Below are positions 15,295-23,376 of a stretch of DNA of 64,000 nucleotides, one piece after another. This DNA is from Marinobacter sp. NP-4(2019) (GTDB taxonomy: Bacteria > Pseudomonadota > Gammaproteobacteria > Pseudomonadales > Oleiphilaceae). Under the pieces are notes generated by a model that saw nothing but the letters and a program-made list of their open reading frames with translations, was not told the DNA's origin and made no database searches. Made by a program: the position numbers and the translations under genes. Location: NCBI RefSeq assembly GCF_003994855.1, contig NZ_CP034142.1, positions 4,402,001-4,466,000 on the forward strand, in the 5' to 3' direction. Numbering within the stretch: the stretch's first letter is position 1; each line of letters starts with the position of its first letter.

Positions 15295-15324
15295 TTGACT
15301 TCCTGTTTTTCTCCAACCAATAAT
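15295..15324 (+). promoter_or_regulatory. Probable intI promoter
   Basis: TTGACT at 15295-15300 and AATAAT at 15319-15324 with an 18-base spacer, directly upstream of the LexA box. Confidence 0.6.
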
Positions 15325-15325
15325 A

Positions 15326-15341
15326 CTGTACATATATACAG
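15326..15341 (+). promoter_or_regulatory. LexA (SOS) box upstream of intI
   Basis: CTGTACATATATACAG fits the CTG-N10-CAG operator with the usual AT alternation. It lies between the predicted -10 and the intI start, so LexA should block integrase expression until the SOS response. Confidence 0.88.
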
Positions 15342-15361
15342 TTTTAGGGAGGACTGCCAAA

Positions 15362-16327
15362 TTGGACGGCAAACCACCTCAACCGCGCCTTCGCGATCAG
15401 GTGCGCGCGGTTATTCGTGTTAATCGTTACAGCGTGCGTACTGAAAAATCCTACTGGTACTGGATCCGTTTTTTCATCCGCTTCCATCAGATGAAACATC
15501 CGAGGGATATGGGGCCGGTGGAGGTCAATGAATTTCTCACATGGCTTGCGGTTCATCGCAATGTAGCCGCCGCAACCCAGTCCCAGGCGTTGAATGCACT
15601 GGTGTTTCTTTATTCCAAAGTTCTTGATTTACCCCTGGGTGAAGTCGGCTCGGTTGTTCGTTCAAAAAAACCGAAACGTCTGCCCGTTGTGCTTTCTCAT
15701 GATGAGGCCATGAAGATCATCAGCAAACTGGAGGGCCCCTATCACCTTCTTGCGTCGTTGATGTACGGCTCCGGCCTGAGGGTGACCGAGGCCTGCCGGT
15801 TAAGAATCAAGGATATCGATTTCAATAGTCAGGTCATCATTGTTCGGGATGGCAAAGGCGCGAAAGACAGAACAACGCTCCTGCCTGGAAGCCTGATTTC
15901 CGGACTGGAACGCCATATCGCCTCAGTTAGAAAGGCATGGAAGGACAGGGACCTGGCTCTCCAGACACCGGTAAGCCTTCCATTTGCACTAGCCCGCAAG
16001 TATCCCGGGGCCGATATGTCATTGGACTGGCAATGGCTGTTTACCTCATACAGTCTGAGCAAAACCGACCAGGGCAAGGTCGTTCGTCATCATATTCATA
16101 CCAGCTCTGTCCAGAAGGCAGTAAAAGCGGCTGTCGCTGAATCCGGCATTGGCAAACCCGCCGGCTGCCACACCTTCAGGCACACGTTCGCAACGGAATT
16201 ACTCAAACGCGGCAACGATATCCGCACAGTCCCGGATCTGCTTGGCCATGCGGACCTGCGAACTACCCAGATCTACACCCATGTTCTGGGTCAGGGTTTT
16301 GCCGGGGTCCGCAGTCCGCTGGGCTGA
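15362..16327 (+). CDS. intI: Integron integrase IntI
   Basis: A 321-residue tyrosine recombinase that inserts and excises gene cassettes at attI and attC. The catalytic residues are Arg140, His270, Arg273, His296 and Tyr305, and an extra segment typical of integron integrases lies near 209-227 (ALARKYPGADMSLDWQWLF). This segment separates IntI from XerCD. The start is a TTG at 15362, eight bases after AGGGAGGA. The promoter carries a LexA box, so expression should rise during DNA damage. It diverges from the cassette array, as expected, and converges on nrdB. No frameshift is seen, so the integron is probably still functional. Confidence 0.96.
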   Translation: MDGKPPQPRLRDQVRAVIRVNRYSVRTEKSYWYWIRFFIRFHQMKHPRDMGPVEVNEFLTWLAVHRNVAAATQSQALNALVFLYSKVLDLPLGEVGSVVRSKKPKRLPVVLSHDEAMKIISKLEGPYHLLASLMYGSGLRVTEACRLRIKDIDFNSQVIIVRDGKGAKDRTTLLPGSLISGLERHIASVRKAWKDRDLALQTPVSLPFALARKYPGADMSLDWQWLFTSYSLSKTDQGKVVRHHIHTSSVQKAVKAAVAESGIGKPAGCHTFRHTFATELLKRGNDIRTVPDLLGHADLRTTQIYTHVLGQGFAGVRSPLG

Positions 16328-16341
16328 AGGTCAGTGAGTCA

Positions 16342-17400
16342 TCACCACTCCAACTGGGCCCCGGTCTGGTACTCAATCACCCGCGTCTCAAAGAAGTTCT
16401 TCTCCTTGCGCATGGTGGCCTGCTCATCCAGCCAGGGCGACACGTTTTTCGCCCCCGGGAACGGCTCTTCCAGGCCCACGGTTCTGGCCCGGCGGTTGGC
16501 CACGAAGCGGAACTGTTCGCTGTGGTACTCGGCGGAGTAGCCCAGGATCGGGTCGCGGAGGACGTAATTGGCGTAGGCGGTTTCGGCGGCTTCGGATTCG
16601 TCCCACATGTCGCGCACGGCTTTCGGGTCGAGGGTGATGTTTTCTTCTTCCAGGATCTGGTTCACCACTTTCAGGCCGAAGGAGAAGTGCATGGCTTCGT
16701 CCCGCAGGATGTACTGCAGCTGTTCGCCGGTGCCGCGCATCAGGCCACGGCGCTGCAGGGCAAAGATGGGGCTGAAGCCGTTGTAGAACCAGGCACCCTC
16801 GAACACCGCCGCGAAGAACAGGTAGGACATGATGAATTCCTGCAGGTCGTCCTTGTTGCGCAGGTTCATGTCGGAGCGCATGGCCGCGTCCAGGCGGCGG
16901 TTGGCCATCTGGATCTTGCCGTTGATGGCGGGCACCACGCGGTAGCGGTTGTAGATTTCGCTCTGGTCCAGGTTGAGGGTTTCGATGCAGTGCTGGTAGG
17001 CCCAGGTGTGCATGGCTTCCTCGTACACCTGGCGTGCCTGATAGATCTGCAGTTCCGGGGCGCTCATTTTATCCATCACCGCCAGGCCGATGTTACGCAT
17101 GGCGAGGATGTCGGAGGTGGTGAGATACGCCAGCACGTTCTCGTACACGTGCTTTTCCGGCGCAGTCAGGCGGTGGTGATAGTCGTGGACGTCCTGGGCC
17201 ATGTTGACATCCAGCGGGGTCCAGTGGTTCTTGTTGGCGTTCATGAAGTACTCCCAGGCCCAGGGGTACTTGAACGGCGCCAGCTGGTTGATGTCGGTTT
17301 CGCCGTTGATGACGCGTTTGTCGTCAACGTTCACAGGGGCCGGGCCTTCGGGGGTGGCCGGTGTGGTTTGGGGGGTTGGTTCGTCGTCCCAGTTGAGCAT
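16342..17400 (-). CDS. nrdB: Ribonucleoside-diphosphate reductase class Ia, beta subunit
   Basis: A 352-residue radical-generating subunit of ribonucleotide reductase, which supplies the tyrosyl radical used by NrdA. Di-iron ligands and radical Tyr are visible: Glu128, His131 and Tyr135 in the YEEAMHTWAY segment, Glu201 in EGAWFYNGF, and Glu235 and His238 in RDEAMHF. The ATG at 17400 starts the conserved protein; the frame extends upstream into the repeat-rich spacer without family similarity. It lies downstream of nrdA and is separated by 152 bases with a large inverted repeat, which may tune its expression or stabilise the nrdA mRNA. Confidence 0.95.
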   Translation of the reverse strand: MLNWDDEPTPQTTPATPEGPAPVNVDDKRVINGETDINQLAPFKYPWAWEYFMNANKNHWTPLDVNMAQDVHDYHHRLTAPEKHVYENVLAYLTTSDILAMRNIGLAVMDKMSAPELQIYQARQVYEEAMHTWAYQHCIETLNLDQSEIYNRYRVVPAINGKIQMANRRLDAAMRSDMNLRNKDDLQEFIMSYLFFAAVFEGAWFYNGFSPIFALQRRGLMRGTGEQLQYILRDEAMHFSFGLKVVNQILEEENITLDPKAVRDMWDESEAAETAYANYVLRDPILGYSAEYHSEQFRFVANRRARTVGLEEPFPGAKNVSPWLDEQATMRKEKNFFETRVIEYQTGAQLEW

Positions 17401-17434
17401 GGGTGAATCCTCTCGAAGTCGATATCGGTTTAAC

Positions 17435-17538
17435 TCCCCTCTCCCCTTGCGGGAGAGGGGTTGGGGGAGAGGGGGCCATACATCGGAGCCTGGCGCTCTG
17501 CCCCCTCTCCCTGGCCCTCTCCCGCGAGGGGAGAGGGA
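17435..17538. repeat. Bipartite inverted repeat (CCCTCTCCC type) between nrdA and nrdB
   Basis: Two hairpins, at 17435-17460 and 17515-17537, are built from CCCTCTCCC / GGGAGAGGG arms. The left and right halves are also near-perfect reverse complements of each other, giving one long fold-back of about 104 bases. A third copy of the unit is at 20419-20441. This looks like a REP-type interspersed palindrome. Confidence 0.85.
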
Positions 17539-17552
17539 ACGTAACGGTTTGG

Positions 17553-20318
17553 CTATTGGCAGGCTTCGCAGTCGGGCTCGTCGATGCTGCAGACCTGGGG
17601 TTGCGGCGCGGCGACCGGGGCGGTTTTTTCGGCGCCGGTGGCGCCCAGGGAGCGCAGGTAGTAGGTGGTTTTCAGGCCGCGTTCCCAGGCCAGCTGGTAC
17701 AGGGCATCCAGCTTCTTGCCGCTGGGTTCGGCCATGTACAGGTTGAGGCTCTGGGCCTGGTCGAGCCATTTCTGTCGCCTTGCGGCGGCTTCCACCAGCC
17801 ATCTTGGGTCAATCTCGAAAGCCGTGGCGTAGCGGGCCTTGAGTTCGTTCGGGATGCGGTCGATCTGCTGCACGCTGCCGTCGAAGTATTTGAGGTCGTT
17901 GACCATTACGTTGTCCCACAGGCCTTCGGCCTTGAGGTCCCGCACCAGTGAGGGGTTGACCACGGTGAACTCGCCAGACAGGTTCGATTTCACGAACAGG
18001 TTCTGATACGCCGGTTCGATGGACTGGGACACACCCACGATATTGGAGATGGTTGCCGTCGGTGCGATGGCCATGACGTTGCTGTTACGCATGCCGTTCT
18101 TCGCGATCAGCTCCCGTACCGGCGTCCAGTCCAGCCGCGCGTTGGTGTTTACGGCCAGATCCCCTTCGCGGCGGGCCTCTTTCAGCAGGTTGATGGAGTC
18201 GATGGGCAGGGTGCCCTGGTGCCACAGGGAGCCTTCGTAGGTTTCATAGGCACCGCGTTCGCCGGCCAGGGTGGCCGAGGCGCGGATGGCAAAGTAGCTG
18301 AGCTGTTCCATCGCCACGTCAGCGAATTCCACCGCTTCCGGGCTAGTGTACGGCAGGCCGAGTTGATAGAGCGCATCCTGGAAGCCCATCAGGCCCAGAC
18401 CAACCGGGCGGTGTTTCAGGTTGGAGTTCCGCGCCTGGGGCACGGCGTAGTAGTTGATGTCGATAACGTTATCGAGCATGCGCACCGCAGTGGATACGGT
18501 TTGTTCCAGGCGTTGTACGTCCAGCTCACCATCGCGGATATGGGCGGCCAGGTTCACCGAGCCCAGGTTGCACACGGCGATTTCGTCGGCACTGGTGTTG
18601 AGGGTGATCTCGGTGCACAGGTTGGAGCTGTGTACCACGCCCTGATGCTGTTGCGGAGAACGCAGGTTGCACGGGTCTTTGAAGGTGATCCACGGGTGGC
18701 CGGTCTCGAACAGCACCGTGAGCATCTTGCGCCAGAGCTGTTTGGCGGGGATCTTCTTGAACAGGGTGATCTTGCCCTGCTCCGCCAGCGCCTCGTAGTG
18801 CTCGTAACGTTCGCGGAAGGCGTTGCCGTAAAGGTCGTGCAGGTCCGGCACATCGCTGGGGGAGAACAGGGTCCAGTCCCGGTCCTCACGCATGCGCTCG
18901 ATCAGCAGGTCCGGTACCCAGTTGGCGGTGTTCATGTCGTGGGTGCGGCGGCGCTCGTCGCCGGTGTTCTTGCGCAGCTCCAGGAATTCCTCGATGTCCA
19001 GGTGCCAGCTTTCCAGGTAGGCACACACCGCGCCCTTGCGCTTGCCGCCCTGGTTCACCGCCACGGCGGTGTCGTTGACCACTTTCAGGAACGGCACCAC
19101 GCCCTGGCTCTTGCCGTTGGTGCCCTTGATGTGGGAGCCCAGCGCCCGTACCGGCGTCCAGTCGTTGCCCAGACCGCCGGCCCATTTGGAGAGCATGGCG
19201 TTGTCGCGGATGGCACCGTAGATGTCTTCCAGGTCATCACCCACGGTGGTCAGGTAACAGGATGACAGCTGGGAGTGGCGGGTGCCGCTGTTGAACAGCG
19301 TGGGGGTGGACGCCATGTAGTCGAAGGACGACAGCAGGTTGTAGAACTCGATAGCGCGTTCGTTGGGGTTGTCCTCCCGCAGCGCCAGGCCCATGGCCAC
19401 GCGCATGAAGAACACCTGGGGCAACTCCAGGCGGGCGCCGTTCCAGTGCAGGAAGTAGCGGTCGTACAGGGTCTGCAGGCCGAGGAAGCCGAACTGCAGG
19501 TCCTGTTCCGGCTTGATAGCCGCGCCCAGGCGTTCCAGGTCGAACGCGGCCAGGGCTTCGTCCAGCAATTCGTACTGGATGCCGGCTTCAATAAACGCAC
19601 TTAGTGCCTGGGGATAAATCTCCGCCAGCGGCAGGCTGCGGGGCAGGTCCAGCGCGGTGGCGGTTTCCAGCCGCAGCTGTTCCAGCAACAGTCGCGCGGT
19701 CACCGCGCTGTAGTCCGGTTCCTGTTCGATGCGGCCACGGGCGGTCATCACCAGTGCCGACAGCACGTCTTCCTCGGCAATGCCGTCATAGAGGTTGCGC
19801 AGCGCGTCTTCCACCAGGGATTCACCATCAATGCCGTCCAGCCCGGCGGCCGCCTGTTCCACCTGCAGCTTCATCAGGCCCAGGTCCAGGGGCGCGGTGT
19901 CGCCGCTGGCCTTCCTGACGGTCAGGTGCGGGTGAGCTTCAACCGGCTCGTCAATGGCACGCTGGCGGGCGTGCTCTTCCCGGTACAGCACGTAGGCGCG
20001 GGCCACTTTCTGTTCCTCGGCCCGCATCAGCGCCAGTTCTACCTGGTCCTGAATGTCCTCGATATGCACCTTGCCACCGGCTTTCAGGCGCCGGCTGATG
20101 GCCTGTATCACCTGTTCGGTCACCCGCTTTACGGCATCGTTGATACGGGCGGAACCGGCGGCGTTGTCACCTTCAACGGCCAGGAACGCTTTGGTGACGG
20201 CAACACTGATCTTGGATGGATTGAATCCAACGAGGGTGCCGTTACGTTTAATAACCTGAAGGGATTCGGTCTGGTTCTGGGAGGTAGGCTGGGATTCAGC
20301 CAGGGCAGAGGCGGACAT
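17553..20318 (-). CDS. nrdA: Ribonucleoside-diphosphate reductase class Ia, alpha subunit
   Basis: A 921-residue catalytic subunit reducing ribonucleoside diphosphates to deoxyribonucleotides. An ATP-cone allosteric domain is at about residues 20-115 (VIKRNGTLVGFNPSKI). The active-site cysteine region SQLSSCYL and the radical-site motif NLCTEI are present, and the C-terminal Cys pair DCEACQ handles re-reduction. Start ATG 20318 has CAGGAG six bases upstream. The long leader carries a cobalamin riboswitch (20530-20695), so this B12-independent enzyme is probably repressed when B12 is plentiful and a B12-dependent reductase can take over. Confidence 0.96.
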   Translation of the reverse strand: MSASALAESQPTSQNQTESLQVIKRNGTLVGFNPSKISVAVTKAFLAVEGDNAAGSARINDAVKRVTEQVIQAISRRLKAGGKVHIEDIQDQVELALMRAEEQKVARAYVLYREEHARQRAIDEPVEAHPHLTVRKASGDTAPLDLGLMKLQVEQAAAGLDGIDGESLVEDALRNLYDGIAEEDVLSALVMTARGRIEQEPDYSAVTARLLLEQLRLETATALDLPRSLPLAEIYPQALSAFIEAGIQYELLDEALAAFDLERLGAAIKPEQDLQFGFLGLQTLYDRYFLHWNGARLELPQVFFMRVAMGLALREDNPNERAIEFYNLLSSFDYMASTPTLFNSGTRHSQLSSCYLTTVGDDLEDIYGAIRDNAMLSKWAGGLGNDWTPVRALGSHIKGTNGKSQGVVPFLKVVNDTAVAVNQGGKRKGAVCAYLESWHLDIEEFLELRKNTGDERRRTHDMNTANWVPDLLIERMREDRDWTLFSPSDVPDLHDLYGNAFRERYEHYEALAEQGKITLFKKIPAKQLWRKMLTVLFETGHPWITFKDPCNLRSPQQHQGVVHSSNLCTEITLNTSADEIAVCNLGSVNLAAHIRDGELDVQRLEQTVSTAVRMLDNVIDINYYAVPQARNSNLKHRPVGLGLMGFQDALYQLGLPYTSPEAVEFADVAMEQLSYFAIRASATLAGERGAYETYEGSLWHQGTLPIDSINLLKEARREGDLAVNTNARLDWTPVRELIAKNGMRNSNVMAIAPTATISNIVGVSQSIEPAYQNLFVKSNLSGEFTVVNPSLVRDLKAEGLWDNVMVNDLKYFDGSVQQIDRIPNELKARYATAFEIDPRWLVEAAARRQKWLDQAQSLNLYMAEPSGKKLDALYQLAWERGLKTTYYLRSLGATGAEKTAPVAAPQPQVCSIDEPDCEACQ

Positions 20319-20418
20319 GTCGGTTCTCCTGAATACGCGTTGGTTTCCATGTCCTTCGCGTATACAGGGATGGCGTCACGAACGTTCCATGCCGTCGCCA
20401 ACGTGGGCGCCGTACATT

Positions 20419-20441
20419 CCCTCTCCCGCTAGGGGAGAGGG
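20419..20441. repeat. CCCTCTCCC palindrome, single copy
   Basis: CCCTCTCCC and GGGGAGAGGG arms around GCTA; same unit as in the nrdA-nrdB spacer. It lies in the nrdA leader between the riboswitch and the start codon. Confidence 0.85.
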
Positions 20442-20496
20442 GAGGAATGAGTTCGGATCCGACCTGCTCACCTTATAAACGCGAAGGTGCAGTTCA

Positions 20497-20523
20497 GGAG
20501 CCTCGGAAGTTTTCCGAGGCTCC
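20497..20523 (-). promoter_or_regulatory. Perfect 12-bp hairpin after the cobalamin aptamer
   Basis: GGAGCCTCGGAA and its complement around a 3-base loop, immediately downstream of the aptamer. No U-run follows, so it is a candidate expression-platform or Rho-linked element rather than a simple terminator. Confidence 0.6.
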
Positions 20524-20529
20524 GCGTCC

Positions 20530-20695
20530 CTGGCAGGTCTTCGGACTCAGGGGCGTGAACCGTGTGGTTCGGCCTTGCGTGGCGACTTCCCGGCGGTTGC
20601 CAGTGTCATGGTGCCACGCTCGTTCCCCAATACCGCTGCGCGTCAGTTCCGGAGTCTCACCGGATTCCCGATACCGTGAGAGTGTTTACAAAATA
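20530..20695 (-). ncRNA. Cobalamin riboswitch in the nrdA leader
   Basis: Read on the minus strand, the conserved blocks appear in the right order: GGGAATCCGGTGAGACTCCG, then GCAGCGGTAT, GACACTGGCAACCGCCGGGA, and the B12 box-like CCGAAGACCTGCC. It ends about 210 bases before nrdA. Adenosylcobalamin binding is expected to lower nrdA expression. Similar switches on class Ia reductases occur in organisms that also own the B12-dependent NrdJ. Confidence 0.9.
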
Positions 20696-20728
20696 AACAC
20701 TACATCTGGTATTTTACCAAGGATGCTA

Positions 20729-20744
20729 ACACTATATACACGAA
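20729..20744. promoter_or_regulatory. Possible NrdR-box half site
   Basis: ACACTATATA matches ten consecutive positions of the NrdR box consensus, upstream of the riboswitch where the nrdA promoter should lie. The second half is poor and no second box was found, so this is weak. Confidence 0.25.
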
Positions 20745-20821
20745 CCGATACGGCAACAAGGCACTTTTCATTAACACTGCGGTCAACCCCGCAGACACAA
20801 CACTCAATAACGGAAGCTGTT

Positions 20822-21544
20822 ATGCAAAAACCGGATTCGCTGAAAGCCCTGGCACTGGGTACCGCATTACTGCTCGCCGGCGGGAGTGCCGCTGCGGACA
20901 ACACCGTCAGGCCATTCTCACAAATGAGCAACCTGGACGATGGCTGGGAGCCGCTGGAATTCCCCAAGATCGATCGCCACACGTCCTACCGTCTGGTTGA
21001 GGAAGACGGCACCCAGGTGATCGAAGCGCAAACCAGCAACAGCGCCTCGGGCCTGATCGCCCGCCTGGATATCGACCCCGGGGATTCGCTGACGTTGAAA
21101 TGGCGATGGAAGGTGTCCAACACCTTTGAAAAAGGCGATGCCCGCCGGAAGTCCGGGGACGACTACCCCGCCCGCATCTACGTGGCGTTCGAGTTTGAAC
21201 CGGACAAGGCCGGCTGGTTCGAGCGCGCCAAGCGCAAGACCGTGGAGGCCCTGTTTGGCGAAGAGCTACCGGGCAATGCCATCAACTACATCTGGGCTAA
21301 CCGGTTGGCCACGGGGGAAACCGTGGCCAACCCCTATGCGGAAGAGACCATGATGATCGCGGTCACCTCCGGTGAGGACAAGGCCGGCGAGTGGGTCACC
21401 GTGGAAAGGGATATCGTGGCGGATTACCGCACAGCGTTTGGGGATGATCCCCCGCGCCTGCGGGGCGTGGCGATCATGTCGGACTCCGACAACACCGGGG
21501 AATCGGCCATCGCCTGGTACGGCGACCTGGAGTTGCACCGATAA
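20822..21544 (+). CDS. DUF3047 family protein
   Basis: A 240-residue exported protein of the DUF3047 family, function unknown. An N-terminal signal peptide covers about residues 1-24 (ending GGSAAA). The mature domain has the family's beta-sandwich pattern: LTLKWRWKVSNTFEKGDARRKSGDDYPARIY in the middle and the late IMSDSDNTGESAIAWYGDL. I start at ATG 20822; a longer open frame back to 20447 runs through the cobalamin riboswitch on the other strand. It is convergent with the solute-binding protein gene, leaving a single base between the two. Confidence 0.8.
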   Translation: MQKPDSLKALALGTALLLAGGSAAADNTVRPFSQMSNLDDGWEPLEFPKIDRHTSYRLVEEDGTQVIEAQTSNSASGLIARLDIDPGDSLTLKWRWKVSNTFEKGDARRKSGDDYPARIYVAFEFEPDKAGWFERAKRKTVEALFGEELPGNAINYIWANRLATGETVANPYAEETMMIAVTSGEDKAGEWVTVERDIVADYRTAFGDDPPRLRGVAIMSDSDNTGESAIAWYGDLELHR

Positions 21545-21545
21545 G

Positions 21546-22376
21546 TCATTGTAAAAGGTCTTCGGGGAAACCGGGAATAAAGGACCCGGTATCCGGCATT
21601 CGCGCTGGGGGTACTTCGCCCCGTTCCACCAGCCGCAGATAGGCATCATCGAACGCCTCGCGCAGGATGCTGGCCTTCGGATTGGCGAGTGAAAAGAGCC
21701 AGGCGCCGTTGCGGGTGCGAACCTCCGACTCCCTCATCAACCGGTCCGAGGGCTCGGTCAGTATCTCGAGCACAGGCTGTCGATAGTCGAGCAGGTAGTC
21801 TCCCCGCTTCCGTTTCAGCATATCGATGCCGGAACGGTGGTTGGGCGCTTCGGTGATACGAATATCTTCGTAGGATTGCAGTCTCTCGAGCAAGCCACCG
21901 TAGGTATAGCCACCGATAACAATCAACATCTTGCCTCTGAGGTCATCGAGGTGAGTCAGTGGAGGTGTGCCGACAACATACCATGCGCTCAGTTGCACGG
22001 GGACCGGGCTTACCCAGCTTTCCAGGACATCGTCCTTGAGCGACGGGATGCCGGTCAGCCCTGGCCAGACATCAATCATGCCGCTTTTCAGGTACAGATA
22101 GATGCGCCCTACCGGTAAGTAGACAAAATCCGGCGTGTAACCCGCTTCCTCCGCCACCTTGCGGGTCAGTTCGATAAACAGTCCGGCGGCTTCGCCATCG
22201 GCATTCTGGTACTCGATGGGCGGGAATTCGGCGTAGGCGACCTTCAACACGGGCCGGCCGTCATTCGCCCAGGCAAATCCAGCCATCATCAGGGCCGCTG
22301 CCACCAACACGGCGACCATGCCCCTCCCCATGACTAACCGGCACCACTGTCTGCCCATAGAGATCATCTTTTTCAA
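21546..22376 (-). CDS. Periplasmic substrate-binding protein, type II fold (ABC transporter family 3-like)
   Basis: About 276 residues with a signal peptide (hydrophobic core near 13-32, ending GFAWA) and the bilobal fold of family 3 solute-binding proteins. Typical segments are VLKVAYAEFPPIEYQNADGE and AAGLFIELTRKVAEEAGY at the mature N-terminus. No transporter permease or ATPase gene lies beside it, so it may act as a stand-alone sensor or with a distant transporter. The start is uncertain: TTG 22376 has AGGGAAG five bases upstream, while ATG 22367 is the alternative. Ligand unknown. Confidence 0.75.
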   Translation of the reverse strand: MKKMISMGRQWCRLVMGRGMVAVLVAAALMMAGFAWANDGRPVLKVAYAEFPPIEYQNADGEAAGLFIELTRKVAEEAGYTPDFVYLPVGRIYLYLKSGMIDVWPGLTGIPSLKDDVLESWVSPVPVQLSAWYVVGTPPLTHLDDLRGKMLIVIGGYTYGGLLERLQSYEDIRITEAPNHRSGIDMLKRKRGDYLLDYRQPVLEILTEPSDRLMRESEVRTRNGAWLFSLANPKASILREAFDDAYLRLVERGEVPPARMPDTGSFIPGFPEDLLQ

Positions 22377-22439
22377 GGTGACTTCCCTAAATGTTAACAG
22401 ACCCGGCCGGTTATGCACGAAAGCCGATAGGCCCGCGCC

Positions 22440-23375
22440 CTAGCGCAGGATCACCAGGGGCTTTTCAGCAGTTTTCAGCATATTGGTCGTGGTGCTGCCC
22501 ACCAGGAACTGGCGGATGCGGGAATGGCCATAGGCACCCATCACCAGCAGGTCAATGCCATGCTCTTCCTGGTAGGCGTGCAGGGTTTTCTCGACATCGC
22601 CGGCACGGATGGCCAGGTGTACCTCGCAGCCCAGATCCGCCAGCATGCGCTCGGCTTTTTTCAGCTGTTCCCAGCGGTCATTGGTGTCCGGACCAATCAT
22701 CACCAGGTGCAGGGGGAAGCCCTTAAACACCGGGCTGTTGGCCAGCAGTTCGACGCCCTTGAACGCGGTCGCGGAGCCATCGAACGCCAGCATGGCGCTG
22801 CGGGGTTCGGCGTAGTCGTCCGGCACCAGCATGATCGGGCGATGCACGCTGCGGATCACGGTTTCCAGCTGGCTGCCGATGTGTACGTCCCGGTCGGTGC
22901 TGGTTTCACCGTGCAGCCCCATCACCAGCAGGCGGGTTTCGTTTTCAATGGCCAGCAGGGAGTCGGTCAGATCACCGTGGCGCTGACGCTTGATCACATC
23001 CTCAACACCGCGGGATTTCACCCGTTCCTCGGCGGCGTTGAGCATGTGGTGGCCCTGCTCCAAGGCCAGCTTGCTGCGCTTCTGATCCAGTTCCGCCAGC
23101 TCTTCCATCAGGTGCTCCCGGCTACCCAGGCCGATACTACCCGCCATATCAGTTTCCGCCGGATAACGCTCCTCATTCAGCACATGAAACAGCGTCAGCG
23201 GGGCTTCCATGCGCTGGCTGGCCCACGCCGCGTAGTCACACACGGCCAATGCCGCCCTGGAACCATCAATACATCCTACGATCCGGGTCATCGCTACCTC
23301 GCTGCCTTGGTTCGGGTTCTTGTTGTCATTGTGCGGGTTTGCATCAGCGCCGCCTTGAGCATAATCAGTAGTCAT
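22440..23375 (-). CDS. Universal stress protein, tandem UspA domains
   Basis: A 311-residue cytoplasmic protein with two UspA domains, at about 30-185 and 190-311. The second domain has the ATP-binding signature GAYGHSRIRQFLVGSTTTNML; the first has a degenerate version. It starts one base after the stop of the SulP transporter gene, so the two are translationally coupled. SulP and Usp genes are often paired, and the Usp protein probably modulates the transporter in response to energy state or stress. The first 28 residues are low-complexity and may not be part of the protein; ATG 23291 is an alternative. Confidence 0.88.
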   Translation of the reverse strand: MTTDYAQGGADANPHNDNKNPNQGSEVAMTRIVGCIDGSRAALAVCDYAAWASQRMEAPLTLFHVLNEERYPAETDMAGSIGLGSREHLMEELAELDQKRSKLALEQGHHMLNAAEERVKSRGVEDVIKRQRHGDLTDSLLAIENETRLLVMGLHGETSTDRDVHIGSQLETVIRSVHRPIMLVPDDYAEPRSAMLAFDGSATAFKGVELLANSPVFKGFPLHLVMIGPDTNDRWEQLKKAERMLADLGCEVHLAIRAGDVEKTLHAYQEEHGIDLLVMGAYGHSRIRQFLVGSTTTNMLKTAEKPLVILR

Positions 23376-23376
23376 A

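Larger units (their letters stand above)
5666..16327. mobile_element. Chromosomal integron (intI, attI and about 15 cassettes)
   Basis: An integron integrase reads rightward from 15362. To its left about fifteen short gene cassettes all read the other way, away from the attI core at 15151. They are separated by fourteen attC-like sites of 72-105 bases that begin and end with RYYYAAC and GTTRRRY type cores. This is the canonical integron layout. No antibiotic-resistance gene or transposon end is visible, so it is most likely a sedentary chromosomal integron. An IS3-family element has broken one attC, and the distal cassettes are decayed. Confidence 0.93.

Noticed and set aside
17401..17802. 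N-terminal extension of nrdB through the repeat spacer
   Set aside because: The extra residues are translated from CCCTCTCCC palindromes and the end of nrdA; family proteins begin at about ATG 17400.
20447..20821. N-terminal extension of the DUF3047 protein
   Set aside because: It reads through the cobalamin riboswitch on the opposite strand, while a proper signal peptide starts at ATG 20822.
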